Shown here piece by piece: positions 46,346 to 57,176 of a stretch of 64,000 nucleotides of DNA (positions are counted from its first letter, which is position 1; every line of letters begins with the position of its first letter). The notes beneath the pieces were generated by a model, which was not told where the DNA came from, did no database searches, and saw only the letters and a program-made list of their open reading frames with translations. The position numbers were made by a program, and so were the translations under genes. The DNA lies in contig LLCB01000006.1 of the NCBI GenBank assembly GCA_001414345.1, positions 62,001 through 126,000 on the forward strand, given 5' to 3'. The stretch is from Hymenoscyphus infarciens (lineage: Eukaryota; Ascomycota; Leotiomycetes; Helotiales; Helotiaceae).

Positions 46346-46941
46346 ATGGCAGACGATACCCGGGAAAATGAAACGAAAAACGATGCTCATCCAACTGCGT
46401 TTTCTGCGGAAAAACCAAAGAGGAATGCGCAGGGAGTGATACTGGGGAAAGATGGGAAACCGTGAGCTTCGACTCTCGACCAGAAATATGGCACACAACT
46501 AATCATCGCTCCAGCTGCCGCTCATGCAACTCCTTCGCCTCATTCACATCCCAAACCAAGAAACTCTCCACCAGATCCGCCTCTGCCTTACCCATCGCAA
46601 AAGAATGTCCCCCAGACGTCGAGGCCCTAGGACGATCCTCCTGGACCCTCCTGCACTCCATCACCGCCGCCTTCCCCGAGAAACCTACACCTCAAGATCA
46701 AAATAATGCAAGGAACTTTATGGGTCTTCTGGGAAAGATGTATCCGTGTTGGACTTGTGCGGAGGATTTCCAGGTCTGGATGCAGAGCAATAAGGTGAGG
46801 ACGGAGAGTAGGGACGAGTTTGGGAGGTGGATGTGTGAGGCGCATAATGAGGTTAATCGGAAACTGGGGAAGGGGGAGTTTGATTGTAATAAATGGGATG
46901 AGCGGTGGAGGACTGGGTGGAAGGATGGGAGCTGCGACTGA
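46346..46941 (+). CDS. ERV1: FAD-linked sulfhydryl oxidase Erv1/ALR
   Basis: Exons 46346-46461 and 46515-46941 with a 53-base intron encode 180 residues. The join creates GKPCRSC, the shuttle cysteine pair (Cys40, Cys43). The Erv/ALR domain follows: LGRSSWTLLHSITAAFPEKPT, the active-site pair Cys117/Cys120 (YPCWTC), then EFGRWMCEAHNEVNRKLGK and the structural CX16C pair ending FDC. Erv1 reoxidises Mia40 in the mitochondrial intermembrane space and passes electrons to cytochrome c. It also supports cytosolic Fe-S protein maturation. Length is typical. Confidence 0.93.
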
Positions 46942-47339
46942 GGAGGGGGATGTACGGGTGTATTATATGGGGTTCTAAGAGGTACGATATGTGTGTGATA
47001 GACGGCATATATGGGTGTTTGGCGTTTGGTGGCTGGGAAGGGTAGACATTCTCAGCTCTGCAAGCTCTGCATTTTCCTCTCTACTTATCTATTCCAAACT
47101 GACATTTCAAAGTTCTTTCCACTTTTTTCTTGTATGCATTTCTTAAGCCGTCTCGCCTCTTGGAGGTATGGTCGGCTGCGTCAGATCAAGAATTGGCACC
47201 AAGTGGTAATACAGTTTGATTGAGGGGCATCAAGACAGATAAAAGGAGAAGGAGAATGCACCTTTTGATATTCAGAACCATCCATTGTCGAGTTGAAAGT
47301 TAAGAGATTCTCTGACAACACCTCACGTAGTAGACTAAT
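46942..47339. other. 3' flank of ERV1
   Basis: This is the ERV1 3' untranslated region and spacer. No gene is seen. Confidence 0.4.
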
Positions 47340-47880
47340 TTAGTGAAACACCGACCACAACGCTAGGGTTTCGCCCTAATATATGACGTACTTTAACCTC
47401 GATCCTAACTCTTTTACTTCTATAACTTTTTTTAAAAATAATAATAGATGAGGATAAGCTATAGTAGAGGTTTATAGAGAACGGCGTAAAGGTTTATAAG
47501 GGGTTTGCTCGCTTACAAAGACTTAAGAGAATAATACACAGTTTTAACTAGCCTCCCTCTTCTCTAGACCTTAACCTTATAAAGAAAGTATAGCAGTAGA
47601 TAAAGCATTAGATTACGAAGTTAGAAAAGGCTTCTACGACTTAGGAAGACTTAATAGAAGTCTTATAAGAACTATAGAACTCTGAGGACTAGCGATATCT
47701 TACTTATAGAATAGTTGTTAAGCTAGACGATGTTATTAGATATAAGAGAATAGCTACTATATATTAAATAGTAGTAGAATCATATATAAACTATTCTTCT
47801 AATATTTTATAAGATTCAGACTTATAGTATTGCTATATAGTGGGGTAAGAGAGGTAAAATGGTGGGATGTTGTTAGAGCA
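47340..47880 (+). mobile_element. RIP-mutated 3' half of a Tc1/mariner-type transposon
   Basis: The plus frame around 47480-47780 reads ENGVKVYKGFARLQRLK, then N*PPSSLDLNLIKKV*, and then KH*ITKLEKASTT*EDL. These are the RIP-damaged forms of EDG.., DWPPSSPDLNPIEKVW and WMKHRITKLEKASTT, the C-terminal third of a DDE transposase that includes the last catalytic acidic motif. The N-terminal half is missing. Both ends are placed by composition only. TAGTGGGGTAAG near 47838 may be part of a terminal repeat. Confidence 0.65.
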
Positions 47881-48689
47881 ATACTCAAATCTCTTACTAT
47901 CACACTAATAATTATATTTCCTCGTCCTTCGCTCCTATTTTTGTTCCTTCGCGAAAATTCATCGACGAACGATTCTTTGCCCTTTATTTAATTCCGTCAC
48001 CACCCTGAGTATACCTTACTCTCGCTGTCGAAAACAAGTTTGCTGTCGAATATTGCTGCCGAATTCCAAGCGTTTGATTCGATAAGTACTCAAGTCACTT
48101 GCTTTTTACTCTCTTAGGAGTTCATGAATAGTTCTTCGATTCCTACACTTTTCAGCGGGCGAGTCTAGTGGAGCCGCCTATAGAATCATGTTTTCAAGTG
48201 AAGGTCCATTGTTTGGCGTGATAGATAAATTGTTCTCCCAGTCTGCTCAAAAATAAGCAATATTTTACACGGAGGAAGGTCTTTTAGGTCCAGGCGGCAG
48301 TAAGTGTTCAACTCGCTCTCGTTTCAAAACTCTTTTGTTGGCAGGAGCATGTTGTCCGGGTGCTGGATCCTCGAAGTTTAAACGTCAGGCTCTTAACTAG
48401 TGCAGCAACCACTAACTGCTTCATTGAGAAGCTATCTTCCTATTTGCCGTCTTTAGAGATATTTTTAGAGAACCAACGATACCGGAAGTGGGAAAGGGAT
48501 TTTAATGAATGGGATAAATGCCCGATATCGAACACAGGTATTTCTCATGAACCGGCTTACGGCTAATTTTCCCCGACATATCGAACCGCGAAAGATGCTT
48601 TCGAGACTTCCAATTTACATTAAAAACCCTCACACGACCCCTGGCAAGCAAAACCAGCAACCACGGCAACAACTTTAGTGGCAAGATTC
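47881..48689. other. Spacer between transposon fragment and EthD gene
   Basis: A few CTGTCGAA motifs lie at 48027-48050. A 68-codon frame at 48360-48566 is not supported. No gene is called. Confidence 0.35.
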
Positions 48690-49237
48690 TCACTCGGGAG
48701 CTCGTGTGACAAGAGGGTCCTCAACCAAAACGGCCTTACTGAAACTCTTCTCCATGTTCCAAAACTTATCCTGATCTGTGAAAATATCAGCACATCACCT
48801 TTTCTTATAGAATAGAGCGGAAAGGGAGATTAACCGCCTCCCCCGGGACAGCTAGTCCAATGTAAAACATAAGGTAATTTATAAAAGTTTCATACCCGCC
48901 CTCCAAATCCCATCAGGATTTTCACCGCCCCCTTCAACTTCGCCAAAAAGCCCATGATCTTCTCCTCAGTCTCAAACATCGTTTCAGCATAAACATCATA
49001 CCCGGTATCTTCTTGGGTCCTGGCAAGAACTGTAGCTTTGTAGTTGTCATTCGATTTATCATTTGAAGCTGGAATGATAGGTGTGCGGGTAATGTAATGT
49101 CTAGTATGGGTTCTTAGAAATGAGGAACCAAATATTGTAAGCAGTAGGGGGACGTGAGTTGTGTCGTAGTAGGTACGGAATTCGGTGGGGTTGAGTCCGG
49201 CTTTTCCGGTGAGGGAAGCTGTTATTGTGTAGAGCAT
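48690..49237 (-). CDS. EthD-domain (dimeric alpha/beta barrel) protein
   Basis: Exon 1, 49237-48896, encodes MLYTITASLTGKAGLNPTEF, then RTYYDTTHVPLL and a SSFLRTHTRHYITR segment, the hallmark of EthD-like proteins. A 125-base intron (GTATGA donor; CACAGATCAG acceptor, using the second AG) leads to exon 2, 48770-48690, with DKFWNMEKSFSKAVLVEDPL. Total 140 residues. Using the first AG would shift the frame, so the second is preferred. The family includes small oxygenase-like or accessory proteins often found with polyketide or degradation pathways. No partner genes lie nearby and the role is unknown. A TATAAAAG sequence sits about 120 bases upstream (49363-49356, minus). Confidence 0.75.
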
Positions 49238-52200
49238 TTTGGGTTTCGTGTTTTGGGGAATGGTGGATGGGGAAGTTTTGGCTGAAGAAAGGGGTTGGAG
49301 ATAATGTTGAGAGAAGGGTGCAAATGTGAATGAACATGTTGAAAGAGATTGATCCCTTTTATATTCAAACCCTCCAAGGTATATCGCGTTGTTTCCGTAT
49401 GCGGTTGCAACTTAGCCGTGACACTTCAAAGTATAAACTCGGGTTAGGAAAATTCCCTATTGGTGTTCGTACGACTTAGCGAACATTTCTCCCGTTGCGC
49501 AGCAATCATTGTCTTGGTTACTTGCGAATCCAACCCGAGAAATATTAGAGTCTGTTTGGTGGAAAAGCAAACAACTCTAACATGTCCGTGGTGACTTCCA
49601 AATCCGGCTTTAAGCTGCTTTCGCAATAAGTCCGATGGACTTTAAAGTTCCGAAGTTCTGGAATGTTTCTATGATCACCGTGTTTTGGTGGTAACTGTTA
49701 GCTGCAGTAGTAGTTGATGTCTCGAAAGCTAGAGTCTAAAGTTCCAAAATCCGGGACCCTATTGTGGTCGAGGCAAGTGATACTCATTGATCATCCGTAA
49801 GCGAGATATTACCTCCTCAATTCTAGCTCCACCGGACTTATAAAGTTTGTTACTAATTATATCCTCTCCGCGTAGTTTATTTTCATCCTTTGGCCTGTAA
49901 TAATGATCATCAACTTGTAATGCTTCATGGCTTTCAGGTGTTTGCTCGCTTAGCGATTCATCAAAGGTGTGAGTGGATACAAACTAAGTTGCCGGATTTA
50001 GGTATATCCAAGCAATGAAACGAAAGAAGTATCTAAACTCGCAAGCATATTTGACTACAAGACGCAACGAACGAACAGCTGGCGACGATTTAAAATCAGC
50101 AAGCGCTCTACCACCCCCAGGTTCCACCGCGCGAGAACAAAATCAAATAATTATGACATGAAATCAAACGAGAGTAATAATGGACTCAATCCAGCCGACT
50201 TTGGTGTCAATAGCGTTGGTCATATCCCGCCTGTTTTTCTCTCTCTCCCGTTCACGCAATTCCCTTGCATTTGCTGCCTGTTCTAATGCAGAGCACTCAT
50301 TTCGCGGGTCGTCGTGACAGAAAGCACCAAGTTCTTTCCCCCCCTTCAATTGCGACGACAATAACCACAAGCCACAACTGGCTGCACCTATTTTGCAACG
50401 AAACAGTCGAAAGGATCATAGCGAGCAGTTTAATATAAATAGCAGTCTTCCGCCAGAACTATATCTCTAACAACCCACTCCCTTCAGTTCTGTTTCTTGT
50501 TCTTCGGATTCTAGCAAGATCTCTCGGGTTGAAAAAGCACCCTCCAAGAATCGCGATCAACAACTCTACCTGCTACCCTCCGACCCCCTTTGCCCAGACA
50601 ACAACACACACCTCTCTTTCAAAGGTCCTTCGACATAAAAAAAAAAGGGCATTCACAGAAATCACCAAGCTCCAAGGTCACTCAGGATTTAAGACCATCC
50701 CCATGTAAGACACATAAGCCCAAAAGCAGAACCAACTCAACTAAAAAAAAAAAACACCCCCCATTGAATCGACCAATTTTTCTTCTTCAAAAGACAACAC
50801 AACAAACCCCGCTTCCTACATACCATAATACCAATACACCCCCAAGACGATCCAAACTATATATACAAACAATTCTAAGATCACTGAGCCATTTTGGAGT
50901 AGGACGAGCCCCTCTTAAACCCTACTAGCAACCAATGAAAATACACCGACCAGTCACCACTCCATCTCCATACTTCCCATGAAAACCAGTACTACAAACC
51001 TCAGAGCCCAACCTTCAAAATATTCAATCGGGGATTAAATCGCCATTCGACAGCGGCCCAAATTTCGACAGTAAATCTCCCAAGCATCTCTCGAAAACAT
51101 CATCTGAACCCCCCAACACCGCAGAACCCAGTGAAAAAAAAGTGAAAAACAAGTTACCAGCTTACAATACTCCACATCATTCGAGGGACCCGCGATGTAG
51201 AAGCAAAACCTTCTCCCAATGGGAAAGTTTGCTAAAATTTGGGATCATGAGGAGAGCTTCGGTGCCAGACCAGGATTTTATAGCTCTGAGCGCAAAAAAT
51301 TCTGTCGTGACCTCTCGAATTAAGATTCGGACGTTTGAATGGCAGAGTTCATTTCATCGCTTGTAATGTTCTATGGAGTATTCCATATTCCGCTGCGGGA
51401 CCTGTGGAGGTTCGTACAACAGACAAGGACACTTCTAAGTTTAATCCTCCGGAAACTCCTCCCAAGGAATTTCAATTAAGTGGTGGAGGGTCATACGAGG
51501 ACACTGACGTAATTGCTTAATTCTATTTGGCTTGATAACCAAGTCACCGGTTGCATTTGCAATTTTTGAGGGTCTGGTTCGAGAAGATTGTATGCCAAAA
51601 GAGACAAGAGATGAACCCCCAAAGACAAACAAGGAAGAAGAAAGCGAAGGAAAACAAGAATAGATGACAGCCAGGCCTACTAGGAATGCAAACAGAAACT
51701 TCCAGCAACCAACAAGTAAGACCCAGTCTGATCGACAGGAAATACATCTACATATAACTCGTCATCATCCCACGTCCACCTCGTATCCTCCTCCTCACCA
51801 ACACCAACTCAAACACCAAATTACCAAACTTGTCCAAAAACCACAACACCAACCAAAATCAATACACCCTCAAAACTCCATACTTACTAACCCTGAAAAC
51901 CTCCGAGCCGAAGATACCGACCTTGCTCACAAAAAGAGGCGTCCGCGTGCAACCAACTGTATCACAGCGGGTGAGACCTCAGGGCTAGAATCCTGGAAAC
52001 GAGGAAAGCGGCTGACACAGGTGATACCGTAAAAACGTGGTTTTCCAGGGAAAAGAAGGGCAAGTGACCAACCGATCGGTTCGTGTACGGAAAATCAATG
52101 TAAGGAGTAACGGCATTTGTGAAGGAGATGTGGTGGCTTGCGTGGATAAGTGTGGCTTGGTTTTTTTGTGGTGATAGTAGGCTTTGTACTACTTCTTGAG

Positions 52201-53989
52201 ATGTGCAAGGTAGGTAGGGAAAGAGGTGTGAAGGGGTGTGGGAAACGTGGGGTACAGTGTTTTTGCGAGTAACATGGGAATCCAGACATTCACATGCCGT
52301 GTAGGGGAGGGCGCGATTCATTTCGTCAGATGACCCCCTCTTACACCCTGTTGAAAGTGTATGAGCAATATGAAAAAAGAGGATGGATTGCTTACAAGTA
52401 GGTAACCCAAGTACCACTATCCCTCCCTCGCAGATCTTGAATTAAGGTTATTTTGAAGGATCGGTCCTCTTCCCGGCCGGTGATCCAAGAGGAAGCTGGG
52501 AGCGCATATTTTGATAACCGCGCCAGCCAGACGACGACAAGCGGTGAAGTTAGAAACGCTTTAGTTTGCATTGATCTCGTCCGCTGTCGTCCGGTTTTCC
52601 TACTCCTGACTTTTGACATCCATGATCTCTGGGAGAGACCGTGATGATTCTTATCGGGCAATGAATGTCTTCAATATCTTGAGCCTAGAACGTAGATGGC
52701 CCAAACAGGACACCCTCCTCAAGATAGAAGGGTGCCTTTGAAGCAAGCTCCCAACCCCCCACTCCTCGACGAGCTCATCCGATGCAAGTCGTGCGTGATC
52801 AAATGCGTGTCATGCTTACTCTGTCGACCTAGAGTGTTTTGCTTTCGAGGAGGAGGGGGATGATAAGAGGGGGTGCAGCACCCAGAAGGAAGGCAACTTT
52901 GCTCAGGATCGCCACAGCTGCATCAATCTGCATGTCGTGATTCGTACGATTCGTACCGATGTATCTTCCCCCGGTGCAAATGATTCGTTGAATCACTCTT
53001 GCCATCACGAGACATTCCCTCTCTAAGGTTCAATCGTTGTTGTCGTTGCCCATGCCTCGAGGCTTTGTGGGGAAGCGTGGGTGAAGCAGAAGCAAGTCAA
53101 GACAGGTCCCTCTCTCTTCCGCCATCGCCCTCATCTGGAGGAAAAAGCAAAACCCTCAACGTCCGGATTCCACCCGTCAAAAGCTCTCTTTCTCCATCTG
53201 ATCCAGGTCCCTTGTTGGCGTACCGTAGACGCGTCAAGCGCCGGGAATTGATTGCGGATTGGCTGAATTGGCGCAGTTCTGCAAGTTGGTGCTGGCAGTG
53301 TTGCTGGTGGTTGCGCCGGCTCTTCAGGCTTGTGGTCCTAATCCAGTAGAGAATCGCTATTGGCAGGGTTGCGCCATTGTGTATGAAATCTCGTCCATCA
53401 GACTGGCCGAATCGTCGACACCGCTAGCAATTGCTGCTACCGCCCTGGCACCTCGGTGGTGAGTGAGGATATACTTTGGCATCCAAGTAGCGCTCTCACC
53501 AGAGAAAGCGCGTGGTGAGAGAGAAATCGACGTCGTACGCTATTCACGAGAGCTGTGCATGTGCGTGTCGCTCGGAGGAAAGCTGAGCTAAAAGAGACGC
53601 TGAAGACCAATCACTAGCGTGCTTCCCCCCCGGGCGGTGAATCTTTCCTCGAGGCAGCGCAGCGCAGCGCAGCGCAGCGCAACTCAACCTCAAATACATA
53701 CACCTCCTCCTACTCCTACTCCTACACCTACTCCTACACCTACTCCCAAAACACCACGATACCTCTCGGAAGGAAATCCCTTCCCAACATTGACCGACCT
53801 CTGCTCTCCCTCCATCTCCACCTCCTCATCTTCACCCACAAACCTCATTAGCACCACAAATCTTACACGCGACAAGACCAGTCGTCCCCCACTTCGAGGC
53901 GGGGTCGCGATACCTGCAACGAACGCTCGTACACAACTTCTTGTCGCCTTCATTTGCACCTCGGAACCCGCTAAACCTATTCGCAGATT
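49238..53989. other. 4.7-kb gene-free stretch upstream of the CCCH gene
   Basis: No frame here shows a domain or a splice pattern, although several reach 100-150 codons (for example 51664-52032 plus and 52417-51962 minus). The region is rich in CA/CT-rich single-strand bias and short A tracts around 50500-51900. Near its end are the pentanucleotide array (GCGCA) at 53656-53682 and the CCTACT-type hexanucleotide array at 53699-53745. It probably contains a long promoter and 5' leader for the zinc-finger gene, possibly with upstream introns or non-coding RNA. Confidence 0.4.
53699..53745 (+). repeat. CCTACT/CCTACA microsatellite in the CCCH gene leader
   Basis: Tandem CCTACT/CCTACA units lie about 245-290 bases before the start codon of the zinc-finger gene. 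The Pro-Thr frame they generate lacks any other protein-like feature, so it is read as leader DNA. Confidence 0.6.
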
Positions 53990-55973
53990 ATGCTCAGTCA
54001 AGCCGCGCCAAATATGCCTTCAGAATATCGCCATATGAGCTCCGGTTCCTTGAATATTCCTCCGCCAACTGCGCTGAACGGCAACGGTAACGGCAACGGT
54101 AACGGCAACGGTGGACCCCCACCAGCTCCAGTCGGCGGCATGGGAAGATTCGAGGGTCCAAGAAGTCCACCAGGACGACAAAGTTAGTAACATCACCAGA
54201 CGATAGCTTCACCCGGACAAAATTTGACCTTCATGCTGATAATTGACTTTTCGCAGATACTTCGCATGTACCATGCAAATTCTATCGACAAGGCATGTGT
54301 CAGGCTGGTTCTGCCTGCCCATTCAGCCACGATCTCGCAAGTACGAACGATAATGTATGCAAATACTTTGCAAAGGTGAGTTGACATACCCGAATCCGAT
54401 CCCAGCTTCAGATCAAGCTTAATTAACCTTGTTTCAGGGTAACTGCAAGTTCGGTCCCAAATGCGCAAACGTGCATGTTCTTCCCGACGGCCGACGAGTC
54501 AACTACAAACCGGGAGGTCCTATGGGTGCAGGACATTTGAACTTGGGAGGACGATTGAACACCGATCTATACCACCCACAAACTTCTGGATCTGCTCTTA
54601 CGAATTCCTTCAATCGTGCTAATGCGGTCCTTCCATCTCCATACACCCAACAATACTCACCATTCTCAGCCCAAGAAGAGGGTTATCCGCCATTGGGAGG
54701 TCGTCAGCAAAGCATTGATATCAATGTACCAACGATTGACACCAGCTACGCTTCGCATCCTGGTTCTAATTACGGTTCTCCAAGAGACGAGGATATCAAT
54801 CGGTTCAGTCATGGATTGTCTCCAGTAGCCGCCACCAAAGGTCTCAGTGTGTTGGATGCTCCTCTGCCAGCTTCTTTCGACAGTAACGGTGTGTCGTGGA
54901 TTGCTAGGCATGGACCCATCGCATCTTCGGTTCCATCTAAATTCGGTATCGATTCACCACCATCATCGGTTGGAGCTGCCAAGGACGGAAGAACCTCTGA
55001 TGCATTGAAGAGTTTGCATAGTTCGGCTTTTGGAGAGGATACCAAAGATCGATTCAACGGTATGGCAGCATCACCGCCTGCACCTATTGGAGATGAATAC
55101 TTTGGAAAGAGGATGATGCATTCACAGAGATTCGCAAAGCCAAAAGTTATGTCTTCAAGTTTGCCAAAGGCTGTGGATCAGGATTGGGAATCTTCTTTCA
55201 CATTTGAGGAGGACTATCTACCAGAGACTTTGAGGGATCTAATGACGCCCCAAGAAAAAGCTCGGAGAGGATCTCGTTGCACGACAGACGATGATGGACG
55301 ACCAATAAACAGCGGAACCGGAACCCCAAGCAATGATACCCCATCGAAATTTGGCTCACCATCTAATGCCAGTCCATCGAGATGGGGACCACTCTTCCAA
55401 CGCCAACAAAAGGAAGAGGAAGAACGTGCGGCAGTTTCCCGCGCATCCGCCTTTGGGCATGTCGGCTCGCCACTACGAAACTCGACCCTTCACCCTGGTG
55501 CAAGCCCAAATTCTCGGCCTATTGGAAGAGCGACCTCCGGAAGCGATTCCTTTTCTTCTCTCGCTTCTCCCCCTCGTCAAAATCCAATGTCCCTTATTTC
55601 ACGAGGTCTTCAACGAACTCGTCTGTCGTCTGGTGCGAGTGAGAGCGGTCTTCACCCCCGTGTTGCCAGCAACCCAGTCGGTTCAGCTCCAAGAGCCGCT
55701 CTGACTGGCGATAGACAAATTAGCTCTGGTAGCATTGGCAATGGAGGCAGTGGAAGATTTACGACACCAATTGACGAAGAGCAAGGAGATTTTGTCTTCA
55801 GCATGGAGGGCATGGAGGATCTAGATGAAAAGAAGGGCGAGAAGAGAAACAGTGGCGGATGGACTTATGCGAATAGCACGAAAAGTCCTCATCTAGGGGC
55901 TATTGGTGGAGCACTTCGAAATGGTAACTCGACGAACGGTGGTGGATTGGATGCTATGTTCGGTACTCGATGA
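53990..55973 (+). CDS. Double CCCH zinc-finger protein, Lee1-like
   Basis: Exons 53990-54182, 54257-54375 and 54438-55973 (introns 74 and 62 bases) encode 615 residues. Two CX8CX5CX3H fingers lie back to back: CKFYRQGMCQAGSACPFSH and, across the second intron, CKYFAKGNCKFGPKCANVH. Before them is a low-complexity Asn-Gly run (GNGNGNGNGN) made by a GGTAAC/GGCAAC hexamer array. After them is a long Ser/Pro/Gly-rich, probably disordered tail with PSKFGSPSNASPSRWGP and a MEGMEDLDE acidic motif. Tandem CCCH fingers usually bind RNA. The closest family I can name is yeast Lee1, whose function is poorly known. An alternative start is Met9 (MPSEYRHM). Confidence 0.85.
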
Positions 55974-57158
55974 GCATGATATTCAACACTACCGACATAC
56001 GCTCGAATTGGAGAAGCTGGCAGAGGAGGGCTCGGCACAAATCAACCCCGGCTACAGCGATATCAACTCCCAACAACCCGCGCCACGACTTTCGAAACAA
56101 TAATGCTGTCTGATATTTGTACAAGTACAGCCCCGAATTACACGACCAGCCTCATGACCCAGAACGACACGATCTCCCCTCCCTCGACTCTCCCAATATT
56201 TTATTTTACGCCACACCTTCATGAAGAACTGATACTGGTCTAACCAACGACTCACCTTTCAGATACACTTGCGCCACTCTTTGTAAAATAGACCGAAATA
56301 CCCAATACAGTTAAACTCCGGATCGATCATTCGCAAAACCCAAGTTTCGCAGAACATAAAAAACTTGGTAACGAGATTCTCAGGTTGGATCTGGATTCAA
56401 CCTCATTTTTCTCTTCTTGTTCTTAAAAACTTCTTCTTTTTCACGGGCGTTCAATGGGGCAAGATGCGCAAATATGGGAATGGGACAAAGATCGTGGAAA
56501 CTGGCGTTTTTGATCCTTTCTTTTTTCCCTACTTTTTTCTTTTTTTAGTGGGTGGGATTGGCATAATATGAGATGAAGACGTTGCATAAAGTCAGAGATA
56601 CATACCGTTTGGTTGCGCTTGCTGCTATCCTACCTTCCATGATATACGAATGTGTCTGTCAAGTGGATGATAAATGGAGATGGGAAGGAGGGATGTGATG
56701 ATGGGAGCAAGTTGTAGCGAGATAGCGAGCGGATGTGAATAAACGGAATAAACAAATTTGTGAATTGTGTTTTTGTGAATGAAGATGAAGATGGGTGAAC
56801 AGTTGGTGGGATATTGACGTGCTATGTTGGGATGATTTAGGGTTGACTATACAATGAGGGGACGGTTGATAGCCGAGTTAAGGGGATTGATTCACTGTGA
56901 GTGCCAGAAGTAAGCTATGGATTACTCACTATTGAGTAAGCCGTCTATTGAGTAAGCCGTCAAATATTGTTGCGAGTAAGCTACGAGTAAGCTTGTGGCT
57001 AAGCTATAGGTTGTTCACGAGTAAGCTGTGAGTTACTGGTGAGTAAGCCGTTAGTCAAGGCACGAGTAAGCTGTCAGTTACTCGCGAGTCAGCGACGAGT
57101 TACTCCTTGGGTAAGCTTGCAATTAGAGCGCAGACAAGCTGTAATTCAAAAGTTGAAA
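55974..57158. other. 3' flank of the CCCH gene and spacer
   Basis: No gene is seen. The right part carries the AGTAAGC repeat array described separately. Confidence 0.4.
56908..57130. repeat. Degenerate AGTAAGC(T/C) repeat array
   Basis: GTAAGC occurs about nine times in 220 bases, mostly in the context (C)GAGTAAGC(T/C)GT, with irregular spacing of 12-50 bases and interspersed GAGTTACT motifs. It lies immediately left of the LINE insertion. A weaker version on the opposite strand is at 27640-27800. Confidence 0.6.
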
Positions 57159-57176
57159 TTTGGTAGAAGAACCTCT
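57159..57176. repeat. LINE target-site duplication, left copy
   Basis: TTTGGTAGAAGAACCTCT directly precedes the poly(T) that is the element's tail. The same 18 bases with one G-to-A difference occur at 63671-63688. Confidence 0.8.

Noticed and set aside
53619..54038. 140-codon frame with a Pro-Thr repeat before the CCCH gene
   Set aside because: The repeat is a CCTACT/CCTACA microsatellite, the rest has no protein-like features, and the frame overlaps the CCCH start region in another frame. Read as 5' leader.
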